Shown piece after piece: positions 10,490 to 20,819 of a stretch of DNA of 64,000 nt (position 1 is the stretch's first letter; every line of letters begins with the position of its first letter). The DNA comes from Marasmius tenuissimus. Taxonomy: Eukaryota > Basidiomycota > Agaricomycetes > Agaricales > Marasmiaceae. The notes under the pieces were generated by a model, which saw only the letters and a list, made by a program, of their open reading frames with translations, had not been told where the DNA came from and ran no database searches. The position numbers were made by a program, and so were the translations under genes. The stretch is taken from positions 620,001 through 684,000 of the forward strand of contig JAQOTA010000020.1 in the NCBI GenBank assembly GCA_029532415.1. The letters are read 5' to 3'.

Positions 10490-12262
10490 AATGGGGCGTA
10501 CTGGGCGGTGTCAAACTCGGAGAGACGAATAGACGATGAAGGTTCATAAAGCAAAATTTATTTCTCGACATCATGAAGTGTCTAAGAGCGAACCACTGCC
10601 CTCAGCTCGTACATCAGGATCACAATCACCGCAAAATCACGATAGTACAGGTTCACCAACCAAAATAAGCTAAACATCAGTTCGTTCGCATACACTTGTG
10701 CTATATTTTCATCTTCGTCCCGCTTCGACTGGGTGACAGTTTCGACAGTTTCGACATGGCCTGCCGGTGTCTAGCCGTTTATCCTGTACAGGCTGAACGT
10801 GCCAAAAACTACCGACCTCCCGTGATACTGATGCAAAGATATGAATTGATTATGATTCGAAACTTCAGCGCGTGAGTCTGCACATACTATGCGGACCGGC
10901 GACATAACAGTATTGACACTGGGATTATGCACTATACATGATGAGCGATGGAGATTGACGGAGAGTAGTAACAGAGACACACTATTCTGAAGGACGAGCC
11001 CAAAGGCCCGATAGGCGCTCGATATTCAGTCTTTAAACAGTCTGCTGTACGCGTTGATACATTGAGATGATCAATCAAGGGCGCATGGTGCAACAAAGGT
11101 AGGTAGCTGGCCACGCGAGAGAAGCATGACACAAGATGCAACGTCGCGATCAAAGAATGGGGGACAGGGGAGGAACGGAAAAGCGCGTAGTCCTGCTTCA
11201 CCAGAGGCGATACGTCCTCATGATTTTCATGATAGATGAAAGAGCCCAGCCCAATGGATCCGAGATTTCAGTCCAGCCATTGCAGCGCGCTATCATTCTC
11301 GAGAGCCAATTATGCGGCAACACGGTGGACAGATCAGGAGTCTCGACGAGCGTAGGGCTGGCGGGTATCAGGCGAATGAGACGGCGCCCAGCAACCTCCT
11401 ACATATCTTCGAAGAGGACAGGCGCACGCTAAACACTACGGCTTCCTTCGTTCAACTGCATGAGCATCCTGCAAAGAGTTTTTGGGCACGATCAAATATA
11501 AGCTTACGACGCTCGCCCTCAACACCTATCACACCTCGTGTAACCCCTTCTTCCTCACTTTGCACGACACCAGAGCCTTCAGAAGCTAGCAGTACTGCTG
11601 AGCAACCGCTGTCGTCGTAAAGCCGCCTACGGAAAACGCATAATTCCAATCTTCTATGGTAAACTGTCGACGAAATTCCCCGAGATAGGTACTTAGTCAG
11701 ATATGATAATAGCTTGGGCATACGTACCGCCTCATCTGGCCCAGTTCGATCCAAAGAATTAGCCTTGTAGCTGCAGAGTAAGCCAACGAAAATTCAGGGT
11801 CCATTGGTTGTCCTCGAGCGATCAGCCATACTGAGTTGCAAGTCTTGATGGAGTGTTCTCACTGATGGTTTCTCTATTGAAGGATCAAAATTCTGACCTA
11901 GAATGGAGAGAAGAATGGCAACGCACAGTTGTTGCTCATCCACAACACAGTCAACTTGATCTACGGCCTATCTCCAGCATCCGGATTTCCTCGTTCGTTG
12001 AAACAATGACCGTTGCGACTGGGTGAACCACTGCTCCAGACGAGCTTTGAGAGAGCATCTTGACGCAAATGGGACGATAGAGAGTCATGATAGTTCAGTA
12101 AGTGGAAGATGATGGGGGTAAAGGTAAGGAACAAAACCAATCGGAGGTTCTCCGAATCCAACTCCGAGGCCGACGAGGACCGGCCGCAAAGTCACGTGGG
12201 ATTTTGGAGATGAAAAAATTGCCGGTTTAGTGAGGTTTAGTGTCACCGACCTAGAACTTGTC
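10490..12262. other. Gene-poor stretch
   Basis: Only short, mutually overlapping open frames occur, with no consistent exon chain and no family I can recognise. A minus-strand frame of 100 codons at 11452-11754 has no identifiable motif. Confidence 0.35.
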
Positions 12263-13115
12263 TCAACTTGCTTCTAGCCATGGCACAGGTCTACAAAAGG
12301 TTGAATCTTTTCCAATCTTGTCCTTCTTTCTGATTCGATACATGATACGCCCGTCAACATTCGATACAAATATCTTTGTTGTACGAGGTTTCAAGCGGCA
12401 AGCCAGATATCCCTCGATGATCTCCTTAACCGACCCGGACACATTCTTAAGGAACTCCAGCACTTCCCACCACATCTTCCTCTCTATCTCCTGTTCCTTT
12501 TCGCCCAGAGCAAAGTCATTGCACTCTGAAACTTACTGCATACAACATACCAATCCCGCTGTCCAATCGACGCATAGATAATTTGCCGACTTCCCTTTTC
12601 ACTCGTAAGCGCCATCTGGGCTTTGTGCCGGCGCATTTGTTCAGCTGTGTCATTCCTTGCGTGGTGGATGATTTCGCTGTAGTAGAATCCGGGATTGACA
12701 GAGCGACAGGCACTACCGAGAAGGTGCGCTTGGAGGGCACGGATGAACATGACACCGAGAACTGGAGGTCGGGGGTGCAGAAAAAAAGCAAGAATGGTGA
12801 CTTTCCGAACGTCAAGGGCATAAGAACTTACTCTTGAGCTCAGCGTATCGCTTACTACATGGAATTGAACTGAGTATATTGAATAATTGGATCAAAGGAG
12901 CCAGAATCCAACTTACTCAACTCCGCCCAATTGCTCCTTGGCATTGTTCGAAACCATTGCAACCCTCGGGACATTCTGTGGGTATCCTTCACCATTTCCC
13001 GGAGCTTTGGAAGGTGGAGAATGATATGAAGCACCACACCGGCCACGCTGATGACCACGCTCACCTGCAGTCTAACTATCCAAGCGAGGCGCGCCCAGTC
13101 GCTTGGGAAAAGCAA
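12263..13115 (-). CDS. Possible unrecognised minus-strand gene, model incomplete
   Basis: The best exon is 12530-12263. It follows a good acceptor (TTTCAG) and encodes ALGEKEQEIERKMWWEVL, KEIIEGYLACRLKPRTTKIF and a basic end before a stop. A second likely exon around 12750-12570 encodes RNDTAEQMRRHKAQM, and a third (13115-12960) is hydrophobic (VVISVAGVVLHIILHL). I could not find splice sites that join all three in frame, so the gene may be mis-modelled or decayed. No family recognised. Confidence 0.3.
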
Positions 13116-13119
13116 AACT

Positions 13120-13860
13120 GAATATTCGACGTAAGTAGTTACTACTTAGTCTTCTGCACATTCTGCGACTTTTCATATTCAGACACACAAACAACGGCAT
13201 TCTCAGCGAGAATATCCAGCCGCTCCAATCGGCCAATTGCGACCTTGATTGCTCTGATTGAGTCGAATGAATTATCCACAACTCATGGTTCTGGAAGCTT
13301 GTCTCCCTCTTCATTTCCAGCATGAAAGGTCAGGCCTTTGGATCTAAGGTAATCCCGGAAATGATGTCTGAGTCACCCTCTGATGTCTCTTGTCCCTTTT
13401 TGTCGTTCTGCACACCAAATAATCGCGGCCTCTCACGGCGAAATTCTTCGCTGCTTCGTACCCCAGTGAACCAGCCCAGTGTTGGCTCTGGTGATGAGCA
13501 CAACTTGTCTCCTGAGTGATACACCCTCCAAGATGTGTGGCATACCATCCAGTCTCTCTTGGATGAATTGCTCTTAATTCATGTGCGTGTTCGAAGAGGG
13601 TCTTGGGATAGGTGGCTGTGTCGAGTGCTGGTGAGAGCGGGTTTAACCTTCAAAGTACAGTGTTGTCATTGAGATCTAGGATGCCGGATACGTTCCTCTA
13701 CTTACCAGCAAATCTACCTATCTCGTTCCGGAATGGTCTGCAAGGACCTCGTTCATTGATATGGAGTTCTACCACCTTGAGAGTCAATAAGTGGCTGGTG
13801 ACATGTGTCATACTGGCATAGTAATTCTGACCGTCCCATTTCAGTACGGTTGAATTCGTG
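13120..13860 (-). pseudogene. Possible decayed gene fragments, minus strand
   Basis: Scattered minus-strand peptides look coding: SHLLTLKVVELHINERGPC (near 13800), LFEHAHELRAIHPRETGWYA (near 13580) and AIKVAIGRLERLDILAENAV (near 13220, ending at a stop near 13145). They lie in different frames with stops between and only one plausible intron. No family is recognised. Treated as a low-confidence relic. Confidence 0.25.
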
Positions 13861-13898
13861 GTAATCACAGTGAATGTATTGGACCGATTAGACAGCTA

Positions 13899-14287
13899 GT
13901 TACTGGGTTTTGCATAATAGCGTGAACACGCGATTTTTTTATTTCACGTCGGGCTCCTCGGAGCGCTCATACTGCCGGTGGGGCAGTATAGACTGCCGTT
14001 GGTTTGAGAGACCTGCAAGATTGAGCTTCGAGCGAGCTTTCTGACTTCTATCCACAATACTGACTCCAGGCAAGCCTGAACCAGTTGAGACATCCCAGAA
14101 GAGGATAAATAATCATACCTGTGGGCTTCAATGGTACACATTCCACTCAGAGAAGGCCAAAGCCACTGCGGGATATCCCGACGGAGGTCAAATCTCCAAG
14201 TTGCCACAGCGGCTGGAGGTGTCGGACCGGGTCACGTAAGGCGAAATATTTTTTTCGCATGTTCACGCTATTATGCAAAACCCAGTA
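13899..14287. mobile_element. MITE with about 33-bp terminal inverted repeats
   Basis: The left end ACTGGGTTTTGCATAATAGC (continuing GTGAACACGCGA) is repeated inverted at the right end, with few differences. The element is about 390 bp, encodes no protein I can support, and lies between the fragmentary genes and the 7TM pair. Target duplication is not clear. Confidence 0.65.
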
Positions 14288-14564
14288 GTACCTTAGCCCA
14301 ACCTTTCAACCTCACCGGCTCATCGGCAAATGACCATGTTCTCCGACGATCACCGTCACCGCTTGTAATGAATGGGCTTGAATGGACCGCGACATCTTGA
14401 CCTGACGCAGTTCATCTCCGAGATTTGTGAAGTGAAGTGACTGATACTTTCCGATCCCAATACGTACACGGAAACTGGTATGTTAATCTCGATGATTCCG
14501 AGCCGTTCGTAGTAATACACCTTCTATTCTGTATGTCCATAGCCCCAGGCCTGTTCTACCCTCC

Positions 14565-15969
14565 TCAACAGCTTGCCTCCGCAACCTGCTCTCTCCTCCC
14601 AATCTCGCCTTTGTATGTCCCATCAGTGTGGTCGTCCGTTATCTTAAAACTTCCGGTCTGCAGCGTAAACCCCCTCAACCCTTCATCCTTTGAATTGAAC
14701 ACGCTCCTCACAGTTATCACCTTCCTCCTCGCCTCACGGGCAATCCGGATGAGCATCATGTAGAACGAGATGCATATAACTGAGGTCATCTATATGAAGG
14801 ACATCAGACCAAAGTTCCTCAAAATCATCAGAACATACCGAATAAACGACCACCGGTTGCCAAACCGGCCTCCGAACATATACAAAAATCGTCAAGGATA
14901 ATGAGAACGTGTAGAGCATGCCAGAGTCTATAGCCACCCTAAGGAACGCCATAAGCGTCGAACGTGCGGCACCGACCCGGAATTCGGAGTTTTCCCGGTC
15001 GATCCGCCAGATCTTGAATGCTAGGAGGCCTATGGTTGTGGTCAATATTGAAAGGAACGTTCTTGAGAATAAAAAACGAGGAGCTGATAGTTTCAATGCC
15101 CCGGGAGACGTTACTTACCAGTACTGATCACGTTGGTAATCAAAGACGCAACAAAAAACGAGGTTGTCCACCGTCTGATACGTAGGAGCTCGTCAAAGGT
15201 CCCATTGAAAACTAGGACATTGGCGGCAACGTTGCCTATAACGGTCGCTGGAAGTCGACTTATCAGCGTCCTGAATTAAATCAGACCGAGCGACGAGAAA
15301 CGAGCGTACCCAACAATCCAAGCCACAATAGGAACGGTATAACCGCTACGACCGGTTTTGACTTCCATACCAAGATACCTCGATACGCCTGTTAACAATA
15401 CCCCTTTCAACACGAGGGTCATAAAAATGTGTACAGGGAGCCATGGTACTCACAACGACCGCGTCTGCAAGCAACGTCAAGGTCATAAAAACGTAACTTC
15501 TTTCTCTCTCTGGACCTTGTTTGATTCTGATGAGATACGAGGCTGGGCTGATATCCGTCTGGTGAGTGGGATCTTTCAGATGACGGGCGAGATCTTGGAC
15601 GGCTTGGACGAGGTCCATGATTACGATCTGTCGAGTACGTTAACGAGGATCTTTGAAGTTCAATCGAATTTATGGGGCACCGTAGTCGAGAGAAGGAACA
15701 ATGCGATAGCAAGAAAAACTGCCCTCTTCTTGACGGTTTGAGGCGAGCCCGTGAAAGGCTCTCTTAAATCCGATTGCCCCAGTAGCTCTTTAAGCGTGAT
15801 TACGAAGAGGGGAATCGATGCTCCTGAAGACATGCAAGTAAGGAAACAGAAAAGTCATCACATCAAGGACACTGGCCTCCAACCCAAACTAGGACGCACC
15901 ATATAGCGTCCAATCTATTGTCAACCCCACGAACTTAGAGACACTTCGAGTGAGGTCGTTGTCCTTCAT
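14565..15969 (-). CDS. Seven-TM receptor-like protein, tandem copy A
   Basis: Seven exons join in frame: 15969-15900, 15823-15681, 15627-15454, 15388-15310, 15247-15119, 15029-14839 and 14789-14565, giving 336 residues. Hydrophobic segments alternate with short loops: LYGASIPLFVITLKELL, AVFLAIALFLLSTT, VAVIPFLLWLGLLG, TSFFVASLITNVISTGLLAFKIW, IDSGMLYTFSLSLTIFVYV and MTSVICISFYMMLIRIAR. The TGLLAFKIWRIDRE and DSGMLYT motifs mark the large family of uncharacterised 7TM proteins of Agaricomycetes. It lies head-to-tail with copy B and keeps identical lengths in exons 1-6. The start is the first ATG after an in-frame stop. Ligand and role unknown. The donor of intron 2 (GTGCCC) is weak. Confidence 0.75.
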
Positions 15970-16472
15970 TGGGTACTATTCATCGGTTCTCAGAACAGAA
16001 AAACGTCCAGAGGACTTGATATGCGTATCCAGAGGCGACAATGAGGGAAGTGGAGGTAAGCCTACTCAACGGATCATCTTGATTAAAAGTCTACACGTCT
16101 ACCCTCTGTCACGATGTCCTTGTCTGCCAACATCCCTAAGATGAGACCCGAGACGTTAATTAATGGGAGCAATATGTTCGATGCCAGCACCCCTAGATAT
16201 TCCCTCATACCGCTTCTATAAAGGGGCTGTGGCGGGGAGCAGCTGGTATCGATCTGTGGATCATCTCTCCTGAGTTCCCCGCAACGACCGCTTGAAGTGA
16301 TCCAGAGAAACTTCGAATGGATTCCCTGCCGGTTTCGATGATCGCCTAGTTCATACCAGTCGATTGGGTGGCAGAGCACCGGCGGATGACCAGAATGAAT
16401 CTTCATCGTGGTAGCACCTTCGCCTGAGATTTGGGCGGAGCGAGAAAAGTAACCCGACTCTACTCACGTCTA
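15970..16472. other. Spacer between tandem 7TM genes
   Basis: About 500 bp holds the 5' region of copy A and the 3' region of copy B. A 107-codon minus-strand open frame at 16083-16406 has no recognisable motif and I do not call it. Confidence 0.35.
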
Positions 16473-17941
16473 CTACCCTCCGGCCGCCGACGAGCTCCCT
16501 CTTGTTGTTTGACAGTGGCGACAGGGAGTTGAGCGCTCGACGATCGTAATCACTTCCGGTTTTGTCGCTCCTAAAGTGTCCTCGGTGCCGATTTGGATCT
16601 CCGTCTTCTTCATTGCCTCCGTACACGTTTCTTGAGTATCAGTCGCACTGTCGTGCACTGAGAAACCTTTCAACGCTTCGTCTTTCGGGTTGAATACACT
16701 CTCGATGTCTCCAGACCTCGTGCGCGATTCACGAGCGATCCGGATCAGGATAAGGTAGAAGCAAATCGATATTATTGAGGGCATCTAGGAGAAGAATGGT
16801 CTGTTAAGCACATTAAGACTGGAACGAATAGAATCGTCCGAGACGTACCGTGTTCACGAATGTATCCTTACAGATAGACTGTGTAATGTAGGCCCATATC
16901 GTCACGGACAAGAAGATAGTGTAAACCAGTCCTGAATCGATAACTACTCGAAGGAAGCCCATCAGTGGCGATCTTTTGATGCCAACTCGAAATTCGGAAG
17001 ATTCTCGATCGATTGTCCATATTTTGAATGCAAGGAGACCTATAGGCGATAGTGATTATGAGTCTGGACTCGTCGAACGAAGTATTGCAAGGACGTACCC
17101 GTACTGATGACATTGGCAATCAACGAAGCAATGAAGAAGGATGTGGTCCAACGTCTAATCTCAATAAGCTCTCGCCGACTTTCATCGTGGATCGTGCCTA
17201 TGGCGATCATGGTACCTATAACAGTGGCTGGTAAACAAGGAGATCAGTTCAAACGCGACGGCTCTGACCTGAATATTAGGAGAGGCTTACCCAAGAGGCT
17301 TGTCCAAAGCACCCAAGGAATCGCGGCAATCACTGGTCTCGCTCTCCACACCAAAGATCCGCGATACGACTATTCGAGTGGATCACGGCCACGTAAGGTT
17401 CACACGGAGATTCGAGTGGAAGGTGGGAGGCTCACGACGACTGCATCTGCCAACAAGGTGATTAACATAAACGCATACCCTCGTTCCTTCTCAGGTCCCT
17501 GTTTGATTCTCGTGAAATAGCTCGCTGGGCTGATTTCAGTCTGGCCGGTCGGATCCTGGAGATGTCGAGCGAGCCCGCCAAGGTCCTGAATGATATCTGA
17601 CACAATGACCTGCATGAAGTTCCTTGAGCTTTACCCCGTTGTATCAATGGCAAGCAGCACGAGAGATCGAACCATTGTCGTAAGTAGGAAGAGAGCGAAC
17701 GTGGCGAATATGGCTTTCTTGTTGATTGTTGGGGGACAAATGAGGGTTTTTCGATGATGGCGTAGGGGCTGGAAGAGCTCTTTGAGAGTGATGATAAACA
17801 GAGGGACGCTACAGCCTGTTTGATCATAGTAAATCAGCAACGAGAGGACGAATAGGGTCTAGAAGACACACCATAGAACCCCCATTCCACAGCCAAGGCA
17901 GCAAAATTGGCAATATCAAATGCAATATCGTCGTTCTTCAT
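16473..17941 (-). CDS. Seven-TM receptor-like protein, tandem copy B
   Basis: Seven exons join in frame: 17941-17872, 17815-17673, 17609-17436, 17369-17291, 17227-17099, 17039-16849 and 16784-16473, giving 365 residues. Exons 1-6 have the same lengths as in copy A (70, 143, 174, 79, 129, 191 nt). Motifs match: FYGCSVPLFIITLKEL, ISPASYFTRIKQGPEKERGY, STGLLAFKIWTIDRESSEFR and MPSIISICFYLILIRIAR. The tail is longer than in A and polar. An upstream in-frame ATG at 18013 would add 24 residues; I chose 17941 because it aligns with the start of copy A. Likely a membrane receptor or sensor of unknown ligand. Confidence 0.75.
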
Positions 17942-18013
17942 GGTGTCTTCCCTTGCGCTGAGGTGATGTGAAGGAGCAGGTTCGAGAGGGATTGGTTCTG
18001 GGGAAAGGGACAT

Positions 18014-18663
18014 TTTAAGCCAGTCGAGGAATGCAGACCTGAAGTGAAAATGTCTAAGGTCTGCTTCCGGTTCTCGATTGTGAGCGGCAAACATCCGCAT
18101 ATCCGCCCCTGTATAAAGGGTGGCTCGGCGAGAGGCTATCATTGTCTCAGACGAGACGCCCGTTTAGGCGACTAACCCATATATTTCCTTCCCTAGGAAA
18201 CCAATAGGTATAGCTTTCCGAAGCATCAGACGTGAAGGTGCACGTATTATATATTTCTTATTTCTGATAGCGTTCATGTCGGTGACGCTGATTGGGAGAA
18301 CAGCATGGAGTCGGCACTGGAGAGTTACTTGCTCAATAGAGATAATTTCGTACGCCACCACACAGATGATTGAAGAATAGATGAGTATGGAGGAGTCGCT
18401 GACATGTGAAAGACGATGAAACGCTCAACATACCTACCTACTACCCTGACCTCAAACCGGGCCATCCTTGAACTCTGTTCGGCTATCGACAACTTTAACT
18501 GGGTTTAAGTGAAGCAGCAATGTTGAACAGGTTCTGTCCAGAATGCACGACATGATGGTTTGAGATAAAATCCTATGCCTCCATACGTCATCAAGAGGAG
18601 CTTCGCTCTTTCATCGCTCAGACGCATTCGAGGACAATCTGAAAACAATAATATCACTCCCAC
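18014..18663. other. Intergenic upstream of the 7TM pair
   Basis: No gene recognised. It should contain the promoter of 7TM copy B (minus) and the 5' flank of the tRNA gene (plus). Confidence 0.35.
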
Positions 18664-18759
18664 TGTGATGTGGTGTAGTGGCCAACATTGCTGTCTTTCA
18701 TTCCATCATTTCACGGCAATACGACACAGCAGCCCGGGGTTCGATTCCCCGCATCGGAA
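18664..18759 (+). tRNA. tRNA-Glu (anticodon TTC) with 24-nt intron
   Basis: The T arm is perfect (CGGGG, loop TTCGATT, CCCCG at 18735-18751) and runs into acceptor strand CATCGGA plus discriminator A. The anticodon stem GCTGT/ACAGC encloses loop CTTTCA-C, giving anticodon TTC at 18697-18699. A 24-nt intron (18701-18724) sits after position 37, the usual eukaryotic site. A six-T run at 18789-18794 is a good RNA polymerase III terminator. The 5' acceptor strand TGTGATG has one mismatch (G2-G71) and one wobble, so reduced function is possible. Confidence 0.8.
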
Positions 18760-18788
18760 CTGGAGGAATATATACAGACGTACTACAA

Positions 18789-18794
18789 TTTTTT
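18789..18794 (+). terminator. Pol III terminator of tRNA-Glu
   Basis: Run of six T 30 nt after the tRNA 3' end. Confidence 0.7.
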
Positions 18795-20580
18795 CTCAAT
18801 TTATCGATCGGAGACGGTGCTCTCTGATTACATCCTTACACGATCCGCCCTCAAAGTGCCAGCAGTTGTCCATACTTCCCCAGACTATCTGCTCAAAAGT
18901 TGAAAGAGAAAAATCGCTTACTATCAGTGCTTGGGAATGAAACAGTTGTGGGGCTAGTCCTGGAGTTGCAGTTCCTGATGTGAGTCGAGTCAACGCATTC
19001 AGACAGTCGCCAGTGGGAATGATTATACTTTTGATTCCAGCCAAACCGATGCAATTGTCATGTATTGAACGAGCTCATTAAAATGACGCCGTACAGACTA
19101 TGCACCAAGCTCGAGGTACCTCACAGCACAATACCAAGCAAATCTCCTCGGGACTACGAGCAAACTACAGGTACAGACAGTAATAATTGACTTTACAGGG
19201 CAAAAAGCTGTCATGAAGCTGATTGAGCACTGGATATCAGTACTGGGGGTTAGCCTCTATATCATATTCCTTCGACTCGAGCATGGTTCACATGATCAAA
19301 GAAGCGGGGCGATGCCAGAATGCGGTTCTGACGGTAGGGATCATTTTGCCAGTCTCATCAACGCCCTCAGCTGGTACGAATCGTACACCAATGTGGGGTA
19401 TTATCTCCGTGTAAACTGGCTTTCAATTCTGTGGCTGGTTCGAAGAATCAGCCGGGTATTGCCGACAGTCACGTGTCGTTCGACGCTGGTCTCACCTCGC
19501 GTTATTTTCTCTGCGTCTCACCAAAACCTGGACCATCTCAGCACGTCCCCCTGCTTGTATGCTCTTATTCCTTTATTTTTGATCACCAGGGAGAACTTTC
19601 TCAGTGGGCCGTGGCTATCAAGTACAACTCAAGAGCGAAGGGCCGAACGACAACGATGTTTCAGGACCGCTTCTGGACGGATGTCGCATGTATCGCGATC
19701 AAGTACGGAGTTTTGTGCCATGTCTGAGAGTATAGAGATAGTGGGAGACTGGAGGAATGTGTTTATTCATCGATGGTATCTGATGGTCTCGTGGTCAAGG
19801 TATGTTCGTCGTTCTTTGCATGCAACCATGCTCTCATTTGTGTCTTGTTTAAGTATTCAATATGATCCGGAAGATAGAGTCTCGACACAGAATATCTATT
19901 CTAAGCTGGAACTGCAGGATATTAGCATGAACCGTGTCCATCCTGAGTTGGAAATCCTCCTAGCCAACGGTCACCTACATCTCTGCCCCAATGTTACTCG
20001 CTACCACGCTTACCGTTGACAGGGCCCTGAAAGGAGGAACATTTGCCTTCGCGGTTACTCAAGGCCCCAGCGAACTCCATAGCGTCGGTATATTTTCCTG
20101 TTTTCTTTCAAGCTGGGGTCGATCTCGACTGACGTCAGTACACCAGAAAAGATCAAGTGGGCGGTAGAAGATGCCACACAGTGCGCTCTAATCTACAACT
20201 GTTTGAGTCTACGATTTGTGGGGATGTTTCTGTTCTTTTTCACTCGTCGGTGTGCTCACAGGCATCTGGTGGCATAGTCCATTGTATTGGATATCGGGTA
20301 CAGTCGGATGACTGGTCTAGCTATGCAAAGAACGTGTTACCCTGAAAGGTGTCAGAGGTGTCAGAGAATCGAGAACGGCGGAGGGAAGCGGTATGTCTAT
20401 ACACACACCTCCGAGAAAAAGTTTTGGCTCACCCGTCATGTCCACGGTCTCTAAGTATCGGTAGAACTACGGAAGATGTACTCTGGGCCGGGGTGGTAGT
20501 CTCGCCAGTAGACTCGCGTGGCCAGTACGTTATGTCTCGTTGATGGGTTGATGGGCAGGAGCACAAGACATAACGACTGG
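18795..20580 (+). other. Unresolved stretch, possibly a decayed gene
   Basis: A 268-codon plus-strand frame at 19213-20019 is the longest here. Its composition is not clearly protein-like, and peptides in the two other frames of the same strand look equally plausible (for example DHQGELSQWAVAIKYN near 19590 and GGTFAFAVTQGPSELHSVG near 20035). No continuous exon chain or known family is seen. It could be a frameshifted pseudogene. The right end abuts the RecQ/DUF6589 element. Confidence 0.3.
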
Positions 20581-20601
20581 GCTCAACATCGCTCCAAAAA
20601 C

Positions 20602-20640
20602 CGTGTCACGGAAATGTGACAAAGGACTTAGTGAAATTTC
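20602..20640 (+). repeat. Left TIR of RecQ/DUF6589 element
   Basis: 39 bp, matched in reverse complement at 27411-27449 with 3 mismatches. Confidence 0.8.
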
Positions 20641-20819
20641 GCACTCCCGTCTCACCCAGTCTGGCAGCAAAGCTTGAACTTCAGCAGCATCCCATTCTCT
20701 CGAACTTCAAAAATGCGTAGATAGGATGATTATATTGGCCTTCAGTAGCATAAGGTAAAATTAGGGATAAAGATTGATATAGACCATCATAGATAGCATT
20801 ATTGCTGCGCGGGCGACGT

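Noticed and set aside
19213..20019. 268-codon plus-strand frame
   Set aside because: No motif, Cys/Arg/Ser-rich composition like random frames, and better peptides in other frames. Kept only as an unresolved stretch.
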